DNA from: a virus
DNA: 45,237 bases
IMG/VR virus record: IMGVR_UViG_3300031951_000319
Location: 1-45,237 of that record
Direction: 5' to 3' (one strand)
Under the pieces are notes generated by a model. That model saw only the letters and a list, made by a program, of their open reading frames with translations, ran no database searches and had not been told where the DNA came from. A program made the position numbers and the translations under genes. Positions within the stretch are counted from its first letter, which is position 1, and each line of letters opens with the position of its first letter. This document shows positions 38,692 to 45,237 of this stretch, piece after piece.

Positions 38692-39060
38692 GTGGCAAAA
38701 GCAAAAGTAACTGACGTCACTGGACGTCAACGCGAAGAGCAACTAAAAGCTCACGCAGAAGAACTAGCACAACGTGCTAATGAGATGTCTATGGCAACTG
38801 CTACCGCAGCAGCTCGTCTTGAGACTGAAGTGGTAGATGTAAGTAAAAACCCAGATACACCAACAGTAATTGATGAGATTGAATCTGTAGGAGTCAGCAT
38901 GGCTGATGATACGCAGATCGTTCGTTTGGCAGAAGATCTAGAGCACGTAACTATCGGCGTAGGAAAGCACTATTCCTTTAAAGCTGGACAAAAGTACAAA
39001 GTGCCTAAGCATGTGGCACAACACCTTCAAGAAAAGGGTTATTTGTACGAACGTCTCTAG
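38692..39060 (+). CDS. Small virion-region protein downstream of capsid
   Basis: This 122-aa protein starts at GTG 38692 with CTATAGGAG upstream. The first 50 residues are helical (QREEQLKAHAEELAQRANEM). The C-terminal 40 residues hold DLEHVTIGVGKHYSFKAGQK then YKVPKHVAQHLQEKGYLY, a compact beta then helix module often seen just after capsid genes in actinophages. It may be a decoration or head-completion protein; the function is inferred. Confidence 0.55.
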   Translation: MAKAKVTDVTGRQREEQLKAHAEELAQRANEMSMATATAAARLETEVVDVSKNPDTPTVIDEIESVGVSMADDTQIVRLAEDLEHVTIGVGKHYSFKAGQKYKVPKHVAQHLQEKGYLYERL

Positions 39061-39075
39061 TCTAATATAAGAGTG

Positions 39076-39120
39076 CCCACTCCGACGAAGACACGCCCTC
39101 CTAGTCGGAGTGGGTCTTTA
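39076..39120 (+). terminator. Rho-independent terminator ending the head operon
   Basis: CCCACTCCGAC (39076-39086) pairs with GTCGGAGTGGG (39104-39114), a perfect 11-bp stem with a 17-base loop, followed by TCTTTATTTA. It separates the head genes from the connector and fibre genes, which start at 39191 after a short gap that may hold a promoter. Confidence 0.88.
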
Positions 39121-39190
39121 TTTACCCTGTATATTTTCGGTCTCTTTGAGATTATAGGTTGCCGGTTTTATTGGATAGATACGAGGACAA

Positions 39191-40267
39191 GTGGCGACGT
39201 TATCAGGACTTAGTGATCGTCTACGGGTAGAGATAGGCGATATAAACAGGACCTTTGTCGAAGAATTTCGTGGAGACGGGGTTAACAAGCGTTTTCAGCT
39301 TACCGAAGCTCCAGTAAATGCTACTTCCCTATCTATCAAAGTAAATGGAGTTGAAGTATCAAACGCAGCTAGTGTTGAAGAAGTTATGGGTATGGTCACT
39401 TTAGGATCAATACCTCCAGTAGACGCATCCGTGATTATTTCCGGAATTGCACATAAATATTTTACAGATGCTGAAATTCAATATTATGTTAATACCGCGT
39501 TTGTAGAGCATTCAGCTCGTGCTACAGATAGCAGCGGTTCTAGAGTAACCATAGCTACTATGGCAGGTATTGATGAATATCCGGTGGTGCTTTTAGCGTC
39601 AACTATGGCTTTATATACCTTAGCCACTGACTCAGCATTTGATATTGATATTATTTCTCCGGATGGGGTTTCTATCCCTCGTTCAGAACGTTTTAGGCAG
39701 CTTTCAGACATTATTGCGCAACGCAAAGAACAATACCGTGAACTCTCTATGTTGCTTGGAACTGGTCTTTATAAAATCGACGTGTTTAATTTACGTCGTA
39801 TTAGTCGTCGTACAAACCGTTACGTACCTATCTATCGTCCACAAGAAATAGATGACGGATCACTTCCACAACGTGTATATCTGGCTATGCCAGATTACGG
39901 AGATATTACTCCTGCAAGCCCCGTAGTAAACAGAGATCTATCTCTTTACTCTGGAGATAACTTTAGTATTCAGCTTAAATTCTCTGTGGATCTTGCTGGT
40001 TACACTCCGCTTTCACAGATTCGTTTATTCCCAACTTATCCAAACAATCAAGTTGGGCCAATTATTCTTGCTACCTTTACCATCGTAAAAAGTGCTTCCA
40101 TTGTCGGTGGTCCACTAGATACACTGACCCTATCCCTAACTAGCGCCCAAACAGATGCTCTTCCACGTACCGCATATTACGACATTCAATTGACAAATAA
40201 TTCAACTGGAGCTGTTAAAACCTATCTAGAAGGCAAAGTGTTTACTAAGCCTCAGATTTCGGAGTAA
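39191..40267 (+). CDS. Head-tail connector or virion structural protein
   Basis: This 358-aa protein starts at GTG with GAGGA upstream. The N-terminal third has [20 protein letters not shown], then [10 protein letters not shown], typical of beta-sandwich virion proteins. Helices at 95-185 ([34 protein letters not shown]) resemble head-completion adaptors. The C-terminal 110 residues are all-beta ([20 protein letters not shown]), resembling baseplate/fibre-associated BppU N-terminal domains. It is likely a fusion of adaptor and fibre-anchor functions. Confidence 0.55.
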   Translation: MATLSGLSDRLRVEIGDINRTFVEEFRGDGVNKRFQLTEAPVNATSLSIKVNGVEVSNAASVEEVMGMVTLGSIPPVDASVIISGIAHKYFTDAEIQYYVNTAFVEHSARATDSSGSRVTIATMAGIDEYPVVLLASTMALYTLATDSAFDIDIISPDGVSIPRSERFRQLSDIIAQRKEQYRELSMLLGTGLYKIDVFNLRRISRRTNRYVPIYRPQEIDDGSLPQRVYLAMPDYGDITPASPVVNRDLSLYSGDNFSIQLKFSVDLAGYTPLSQIRLFPTYPNNQVGPIILATFTIVKSASIVGGPLDTLTLSLTSAQTDALPRTAYYDIQLTNNSTGAVKTYLEGKVFTKPQISE

Positions 40268-40269
40268 TC

Positions 40270-42474
40270 GTGACAGATCCAGAGATCATACAAATTATTG
40301 AGCAAAGCCCTGAAATTGTAGTCTTTGGTCCTGATACAGCTGGTCCTGCAGGAGCTATGGGACCTACTGGTCCAACAGGACCGACAGGAGCAGCATCAAC
40401 TGTAACTGGACCTACTGGAGCAACTGGTGCAACTGGTCCTATGGGAGCTACTGGTGCAACAGGACCAACAGGTGCTGCAAGCACAGTTGTGGGTCCCACT
40501 GGTCCGCAAGGAGCTACTGGTCCTGCTGGTCCTAAAGGATCTACTGGTCCACAAGGACCTACTGGCCCAATTGGTGCAACAGGACCTGCCGGTGAACAAG
40601 GAGTTACTGGCCCACAAGGTATTCAAGGACCTATGGGGGCAACTGGACCGACAGGTTCTAGAGGTGCAACAGGTCCAACCGGATCTCAAGGTATTCAAGG
40701 ACCAACTGGTCCTGCCGGTACTGGAGTTACTATTCAGGGAACACTTCCCAATGAAAGTGAACTTCCAGAAGTTGGTTTGCCTGGAGATGCATATTTAATC
40801 GATGGTGATCTTTACGTTTGGGATAATGCAAATACCATCTGGGAAAATGTTGGAAATATTCAAGGACCTACTGGTCCACAAGGAGCAACGGGCGCAACAG
40901 GTCCACAAGGTCTTCAAGGTTTTCAAGGTTTAGCTGGTGCAACTGGCGCACAAGGACCTACTGGACCTACAGGTGCACAAGGCGCAACTGGTCTTCCAGG
41001 ACCAACAGGTCCTCAAGGTGAGCAGGGTCTAACTGGAGAGCTTGGACCAACTGGTCCACAAGGCGCAACTGGTCCTACGGGAGCACAAGGACCAACAGGT
41101 GCCGCATCTAATGTTCCTGGACCTACAGGTCCTACTGGTGCTACGGGTGAAACAGGTTTACCTGGTGTACAGGGTATTCAAGGACTTCAAGGTGAACAAG
41201 GTATTCAAGGAGAAACCGGTCCTACTGGCCCACAAGGTTTACAAGGTGAGGTCGGACCTACTGGACCTACCGGTGCAACTGGTCAAGGCTTAAATGTTTT
41301 AGGTGCATTAAACAACTCTGGTGAATTACCTGCATCAGGTAGTCCAGGAGATGCGTACATTATCTCTGGAGATTTATATGTTTGGAGTAGCAACTCTTCT
41401 TCTTGGGTAAACGTAGGAAGAATTGAAGGGGCTACTGGTCCAACAGGAGCGCAAGGTGATATAGGACCTACTGGACCACAAGGTGAAACTGGACTTATTG
41501 GTCCTACTGGACCACAAGGTGAGCAAGGTTTAGCAGGTCTTGAAGGTGATCAAGGTCCACAAGGTGAAGTCGGACCAACTGGTCCACAAGGTGCGGCTGG
41601 ACCTACCGGACCTACTGGTCCAATGCCATTTAACTATGTTGGTGCGTATGACAATGGTGCTGATTATTACCCTGGCATGGTTGTTTCATATTCAGGATTT
41701 TTATGGATTCGTATTGGTGAAGCAAACCCAGGCTATCCACCATATGAAGGAAGTCCTTATTGGTCACTATTTTTAGGCGCAACAGGTGCACAAGGTGAGA
41801 CTGGTGCAACCGGTCCGCAAGGAGATGCAGGTCCAACAGGACCAACCGGTCTAACTGGAGATATTGGACCTACTGGTCCACAGGGAGATCTTGGACCTAC
41901 GGGACCTCAAGGTGAAGTTGGACCAACTGGACCAACAGGACCTGAAGGTAAGTCTTTTGTAGTAAGAGGGACTTTAAGTTTAATAGCAGATCTTCCTACT
42001 ACAGGGAATATTTTAGGAGACGCCTATGTAGTACAAGAAGATGGTGGACATCTTTGGGTATGGGATGGAACAGAGTTTGATGACATAGGACAAGTAGTGG
42101 GGCCAACAGGTCCTACAGGTCCAACTGGTCCAGAAGGTGTTTCAGGTCCTACCGGACCAACAGGTAAGTTTGCATATACTTCAGAAACACCGCCTGTTGG
42201 TGCAGCAAATGGAGATGCTTGGTTTAACCCTACAGATGGTTCTGCGTATATCTGGTATGATAATTATTGGATTGAGGTTGGTGCGGCTCCTCTAGGACCT
42301 ACCGGACCTACAGGACCTGCGGGTCCTATTCAAGACATTATTCCAGTTATTGTTTCTGCCTTTGACCATGCGAATCATCAAGGCCTTACAGTAACCTATG
42401 ATGAAGCATCAGAAGAAGTACGCATCATTTCCGATGTTGCGTTTATTGAAGCAGTAGCCTTAGCGGCTTTGTGA
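40270..42474 (+). CDS. Collagen-like tail fibre protein (734 aa)
   Basis: It starts at GTG 40270, 2 bases after the previous stop. Long G-P-T-G and G-x-Q-G triplet runs form collagen-like triple helices, interrupted by five short globular inserts. Three related inserts carry [28 protein letters not shown] and [18 protein letters not shown]. Two others are [20 protein letters not shown] and [20 protein letters not shown]. These aromatic-rich modules resemble small glycan-binding folds. The C-terminal 50 residues are helical. It is a rod-like fibre for host or surface contact. Confidence 0.88.
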   Translation: MTDPEIIQIIEQSPEIVVFGPDTAGPAGAMGPTGPTGPTGAASTVTGPTGATGATGPMGATGATGPTGAASTVVGPTGPQGATGPAGPKGSTGPQGPTGPIGATGPAGEQGVTGPQGIQGPMGATGPTGSRGATGPTGSQGIQGPTGPAGTGVTIQGTLPNESELPEVGLPGDAYLIDGDLYVWDNANTIWENVGNIQGPTGPQGATGATGPQGLQGFQGLAGATGAQGPTGPTGAQGATGLPGPTGPQGEQGLTGELGPTGPQGATGPTGAQGPTGAASNVPGPTGPTGATGETGLPGVQGIQGLQGEQGIQGETGPTGPQGLQGEVGPTGPTGATGQGLNVLGALNNSGELPASGSPGDAYIISGDLYVWSSNSSSWVNVGRIEGATGPTGAQGDIGPTGPQGETGLIGPTGPQGEQGLAGLEGDQGPQGEVGPTGPQGAAGPTGPTGPMPFNYVGAYDNGADYYPGMVVSYSGFLWIRIGEANPGYPPYEGSPYWSLFLGATGAQGETGATGPQGDAGPTGPTGLTGDIGPTGPQGDLGPTGPQGEVGPTGPTGPEGKSFVVRGTLSLIADLPTTGNILGDAYVVQEDGGHLWVWDGTEFDDIGQVVGPTGPTGPTGPEGVSGPTGPTGKFAYTSETPPVGAANGDAWFNPTDGSAYIWYDNYWIEVGAAPLGPTGPTGPAGPIQDIIPVIVSAFDHANHQGLTVTYDEASEEVRIISDVAFIEAVALAAL

Positions 42475-42484
42475 GGAGACAATA

Positions 42485-43198
42485 GTGCCGATTAATCCCG
42501 ACTTCTCTGCTCTAGAAGCCATTATTACAGCAAAAGTAGAGTCCGTAGCTACTAACATTGATAATAAAGACCTTCTAATTCAGATGAAGGCTCTTGAAGC
42601 TGCAGTAGCAAACCTAGCATTGACTAGGGTTATTGCCGAGGGTACTTACCAACAAGGTCAGGTAACTAACAGTGCAACCTCAGCCATTACAACTTTAAAT
42701 GCTGGTGTAACAACCGCCCAAACAAACTTAAACAACATCGTATCTACAGCAACAACAAACTTAAACACCGCAGCAACAAATGCAATCGATGACTTTAATG
42801 ATGTAGCGACCCCCGTCATTGCAACTATCAATGAACTGCTTGCTGATCTAGGAGAAACCAATACACAAGATATTATCGATCTTGTTACCGCTTCTTTAGG
42901 TCAAATCACTACCGCAGCTAATAACGCCACCTCTACCATAACTCAAGCTCAGTCTGATGCAGTAACTGTCATCTCAACTACTGGAACCTCCGCTATTGGC
43001 AATATTACTGATACCAGAGACACAGCCTTGACAGCCCTAACTACCCAGCAGACATCCTCAATTTCGGCTATTAATACCGCAAGAGATGCTGCAGTAGCCG
43101 CTGTTAGCGCCTCTGGAGACGTAACCAACCAGATCAATTTCTTAAGAAACGACCGTTGGCTTGGCCTAAACATATTTGGGCCAAGTTCAGGAAGTTAA
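42485..43198 (+). CDS. Coiled-coil fibre protein
   Basis: This 237-aa protein starts at GTG with GGAG upstream. The middle is an Ala/Thr/Asn-rich helical repeat with regular hydrophobic spacing (TTAQTNLNNIVSTATTNLNT, ITTAANNATSTITQAQSDAV), a long trimeric coiled coil. The C-terminus has NDRWLGLNIFGPSSGS. It probably forms a fibre shaft together with the collagen-like protein. Confidence 0.6.
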   Translation: MPINPDFSALEAIITAKVESVATNIDNKDLLIQMKALEAAVANLALTRVIAEGTYQQGQVTNSATSAITTLNAGVTTAQTNLNNIVSTATTNLNTAATNAIDDFNDVATPVIATINELLADLGETNTQDIIDLVTASLGQITTAANNATSTITQAQSDAVTVISTTGTSAIGNITDTRDTALTALTTQQTSSISAINTARDAAVAAVSASGDVTNQINFLRNDRWLGLNIFGPSSGS

Positions 43199-43207
43199 GG
43201 ATTTAAA

Positions 43208-43264
43208 ATGAAGAATTCTACCTATACTAGCTTACTGGGTACCGCCCTCGAAGGAGATAACTAA
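43208..43264 (+). CDS. 18-aa mini-gene
   Basis: ATG 43208, preceded by AAGGA at the right distance, to TAA 43262-43264 encodes MKNSTYTSLLGTALEGDN. Its stop overlaps the start of the next gene (TAATG), whose ribosome site lies inside it. It may be a leader peptide that couples translation, or chance. Confidence 0.4.
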   Translation: MKNSTYTSLLGTALEGDN

Positions 43265-44640
43265 TGCCATCCTACTCAGCGCTTAATACGCAAATAGATG
43301 CAGTAAAGTCCGAAATTACTGCTTCTCTTGCTGCAAGCACCTATACTGCTCAAGACTTGGTATATATTGCCAAGACGCTTGAGACACTTGGCAATCTACT
43401 TGGCATTAACGACCTAGTAGCTGCCTCAGCCGATGCTCAAGATGCTTTGAATGATCAACTTGAAGCAATTTTAGACGGAACTGCTCCAGCTAACGTAGGT
43501 AAGTTGTACGTTGGTGCAGAAGCGCAAAGCTTTGAAACTTCAGCCGGTCTTCAAGATCCAGCAATTATTGCAAGTATTGATACTCCAGACTATGCACAGA
43601 TTGCTTTCCAAAATAAGGGTGGAGCAGCAAACTCATCTACAGACTTTATTGCCTACGCTAACAACGGAACTGATGACTCCGGATACATCGACATGGGTAT
43701 TACGTCTGGAGCATTTGCAGACCCAGACTTTACTATTACTGGGCCAAACGACGGTTACATATTCTTCGAAGCTCCAAGAGTTTTAACATCGACTGTTAAC
43801 GGAAAATCTTTAACAAATAACGTAGCAACCCTTACTACTCCAACCGCACACGGATTCCGTGTTGGTATGCCTGTAGTTATTACTGGTGTAGATGGTATTT
43901 TTAACGGAACCTACACAATTGCATCTATTCCAACAACAACTAGTTTTACTTATGCTAAAACAAATGGTGACGTAACCTTCTTAGGAGTATCACCTGCAGG
44001 TAATGCAGTGGCCGGTACAACTGGTAAGGGTAACCTTGTATTTGCTACTTCAGATAACGGTACTGAAAATAAGATTATATTTGCTGCTGGCGGTCTTGCG
44101 TCTGACAATACACAGATGGTTATTATTCCAGATCAAACAGTACATGTTGAGATTGCAACACAATCGACATCTACAACCACCGGAGCTCTTGTAGTAGCTG
44201 GTGGTATGGGCGTTACCGGTGACGTAAATATTGGCGGTGACGTAAATATTACGGGTACTATCTCCTTTACTGGTGGTGGCACAACTGTTGAAACTGAAAA
44301 TATTTCTATCGTTGCTCCTATGATCTTTACCGCACAGGACAACCCATCAAATCTTCTTGATTTTGCTTTTGTTGGTGAATACAATGTTGGTGGATCAGAC
44401 AAGTGGACAGCATTCTCAAAGGATGCGGACACAGGAGTTTGGTCACTAGTATCAAATATCACAACAAAGCCAAGCACAACAATTAACTACTCTCAAGCTG
44501 GACTTGTCTATGACAAGCTTAAGCTAGATCAAATAGTGCTTGTCTCTGCTCCAACTGCAAATGATAATGCAACAACAAAACTATACGTAGATACACAACG
44601 TGCTCAAAATGAGCTCGCACAAGTTATGGGGATTTTCTAA
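43264..44640 (+). CDS. Virion fibre or appendage protein
   Basis: The first 80 residues of this 458-aa protein form a helical anchor; the rest is beta-rich. TSTTTGALVVAGGMGVTGDV then NIGGDVNITGTISFTGGG is a repeated strand-turn pattern found in structural proteins of marine T4-like phages, and GNLVFATSDNGTENKIIFAA belongs to the same type. The end (ATTKLYVDTQRAQNELAQVM) is helical and looks like the D-x-x-T-K-x-Y-V-D element common at tail-fibre ends. It is likely a receptor-facing appendage. Confidence 0.65.
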   Translation: MPSYSALNTQIDAVKSEITASLAASTYTAQDLVYIAKTLETLGNLLGINDLVAASADAQDALNDQLEAILDGTAPANVGKLYVGAEAQSFETSAGLQDPAIIASIDTPDYAQIAFQNKGGAANSSTDFIAYANNGTDDSGYIDMGITSGAFADPDFTITGPNDGYIFFEAPRVLTSTVNGKSLTNNVATLTTPTAHGFRVGMPVVITGVDGIFNGTYTIASIPTTTSFTYAKTNGDVTFLGVSPAGNAVAGTTGKGNLVFATSDNGTENKIIFAAGGLASDNTQMVIIPDQTVHVEIATQSTSTTTGALVVAGGMGVTGDVNIGGDVNITGTISFTGGGTTVETENISIVAPMIFTAQDNPSNLLDFAFVGEYNVGGSDKWTAFSKDADTGVWSLVSNITTKPSTTINYSQAGLVYDKLKLDQIVLVSAPTANDNATTKLYVDTQRAQNELAQVMGIF

Positions 44641-44684
44641 CCCACCGGGTAAGAACTAATAGTTACTTAGGAGGTAACAAATAA

Positions 44685-44987
44685 ATGGCAAATACAGTAA
44701 AGAAGCTGTTCCGAGGAAGCGTAGCTACCTCAGCAGCTGACGTATACACAGTTCCTGCAGCAACAACTGCTGTAGTAACTAACATTGTGCTAACTAATAC
44801 AACAGCTAACGTATTAACTGGTACAGTAAAGCTAGCAACACATGAAGTGCTATCCGCAGTAACAGTACCTGCAAATGGTATTTTTGCTCTAGACCTTAAG
44901 CAAGTTCTAGATGCATCAGAAACTATAAATGCTGATGGATCAGCTGCTGGTTTGAAGCTTCACATCTCAGGGATGGAGATTAACTAA
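44685..44987 (+). CDS. Small beta-sandwich virion protein
   Basis: The 100-aa product, MANTVKKLFRGSVATSAADV then YTVPAATTAVVTNIVLTNTT, ends LKLHISGMEIN. Short beta proteins with Y-T-V-P-A-x-T-T and a long Asn/Thr strand are common near tail genes. AGGAGGT precedes ATG. It is probably a fibre-tip or decoration protein. Confidence 0.6.
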   Translation: MANTVKKLFRGSVATSAADVYTVPAATTAVVTNIVLTNTTANVLTGTVKLATHEVLSAVTVPANGIFALDLKQVLDASETINADGSAAGLKLHISGMEIN

Positions 44988-44989
44988 TC

Positions 44990-45237
44990 ATGGGTGCACT
45001 AGTATATCCTTCAACTTCTGGTCAAGGCGTAGGTGCGTTAACCTATAGCTTTGCTGCTGTTCCTGGAGCCGAATACAACACTACAGAGCTTAATGCTAGT
45101 AGTATTTATGAATTTCGTGCTCAAGAAGAGCCAATTACAGTTGCCATTTATGCGGTAGGAAACTTAACTACTCCTATTGAAACAATTTCTCTTGTAAAAG
45201 GAAAAGCGTTTACACACAATGGAACTATTGCTCGTAT
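44990..45237 (+). CDS. Virion-region protein, C-terminus cut off
   Basis: ATG 44990 opens a frame that runs to the window edge (82 codons visible). The visible part is beta-rich: LTYSFAAVPGAEYNTTELNA then IYEFRAQEEPITVAIYAVGN. It starts 2 bases after the previous stop and has GGAG upstream. It probably continues the fibre or tail cluster. Confidence 0.6.
   Translation, partial: MGALVYPSTSGQGVGALTYSFAAVPGAEYNTTELNASSIYEFRAQEEPITVAIYAVGNLTTPIETISLVKGKAFTHNGTIAR

Noticed and set aside
40245-40499. Minus-strand and off-frame long frames across the collagen-like gene
   Set aside because: They arise from the repetitive G-P-T-G coding sequence and mirror its periodicity.

Overview
The window is a 45 kb internal piece of a tailed double-stranded DNA phage genome (Caudoviricetes). 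The evidence is a head-gene run in the usual order (large terminase, portal, scaffold, N4-gp56-type major capsid protein), then long fibre-like genes. Both ends cut through genes. Base composition is moderate to low GC. I infer an actinobacterial host, perhaps a freshwater one, from several hints rather than one proof: a PASTA-domain protein, a small zinc protein resembling the actinobacterial DUF7455 family, a DNA glycosylase resembling the MSMEG_6728 family, and a B12-dependent ribonucleotide reductase. I found no tRNA, CRISPR array, insertion sequence, integrase or attachment site.

Layout. (1) 1-228, minus strand: a cut-off secreted Pro/Thr/Ser-rich protein. (2) 334-11591, plus strand: two small membrane proteins (holin-like), a dense chain of mini-genes with overlapping stop and start codons encoding zinc ribbons and basic disordered proteins, then a metabolic group: a nucleotidyltransferase-like protein, a HAD-like protein without its catalytic aspartates, a TIM-barrel protein resembling TGT/DpdA base-exchange enzymes, and a class II (adenosylcobalamin) ribonucleotide reductase. 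A strong hairpin at 11616-11640 closes this block. (3) 11674-24194, minus strand, read right to left: about 23 mostly small genes. The recognisable ones are a DenV-like pyrimidine-dimer glycosylase, a YubB/Api92-like protein, a HicA-like protein and a MoxR/CobS-type AAA+ ATPase paired with a CobT-like HExxH plus VWA protein. Three gene-free stretches of about 500-620 bases in this block are full of hairpins and are candidates for structured RNAs. (4) 24490-31224, plus strand: a KTSC protein, an HslV/proteasome-like Ntn hydrolase, a PASTA protein, a very large low-complexity protein (937 aa), several tiny basic or zinc proteins and an HNH endonuclease. (5) 31238-31771, minus strand: a lone lysozyme-like secreted enzyme with its own promoter candidate. 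(6) 32003 to the end, plus strand: packaging, head, connector and fibre genes, including a 734-aa collagen-like fibre protein.

How it fits together. The left plus block and the minus block look like nucleotide metabolism, DNA upkeep and host-takeover functions. The right plus block is virion assembly. Genes within blocks are tightly packed, with ATGA or TAATG overlaps and good ribosome binding sites. Punctuation comes from rho-independent terminators (11616-11640, 22742-22797, 31215-31237, 39076-39120) and from GC-rich hairpins without U-runs between virion genes. The parts most worth following up are the AAA+/VWA pair with its promoter-palindrome-hairpin leader, the hairpin-dense gene-free regions, the TGT/DpdA-like protein with a four-cysteine tail, and the HslV-like enzyme in a head region where no other maturation protease is visible. 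All functional calls come from reading motifs by eye; no database search was run.
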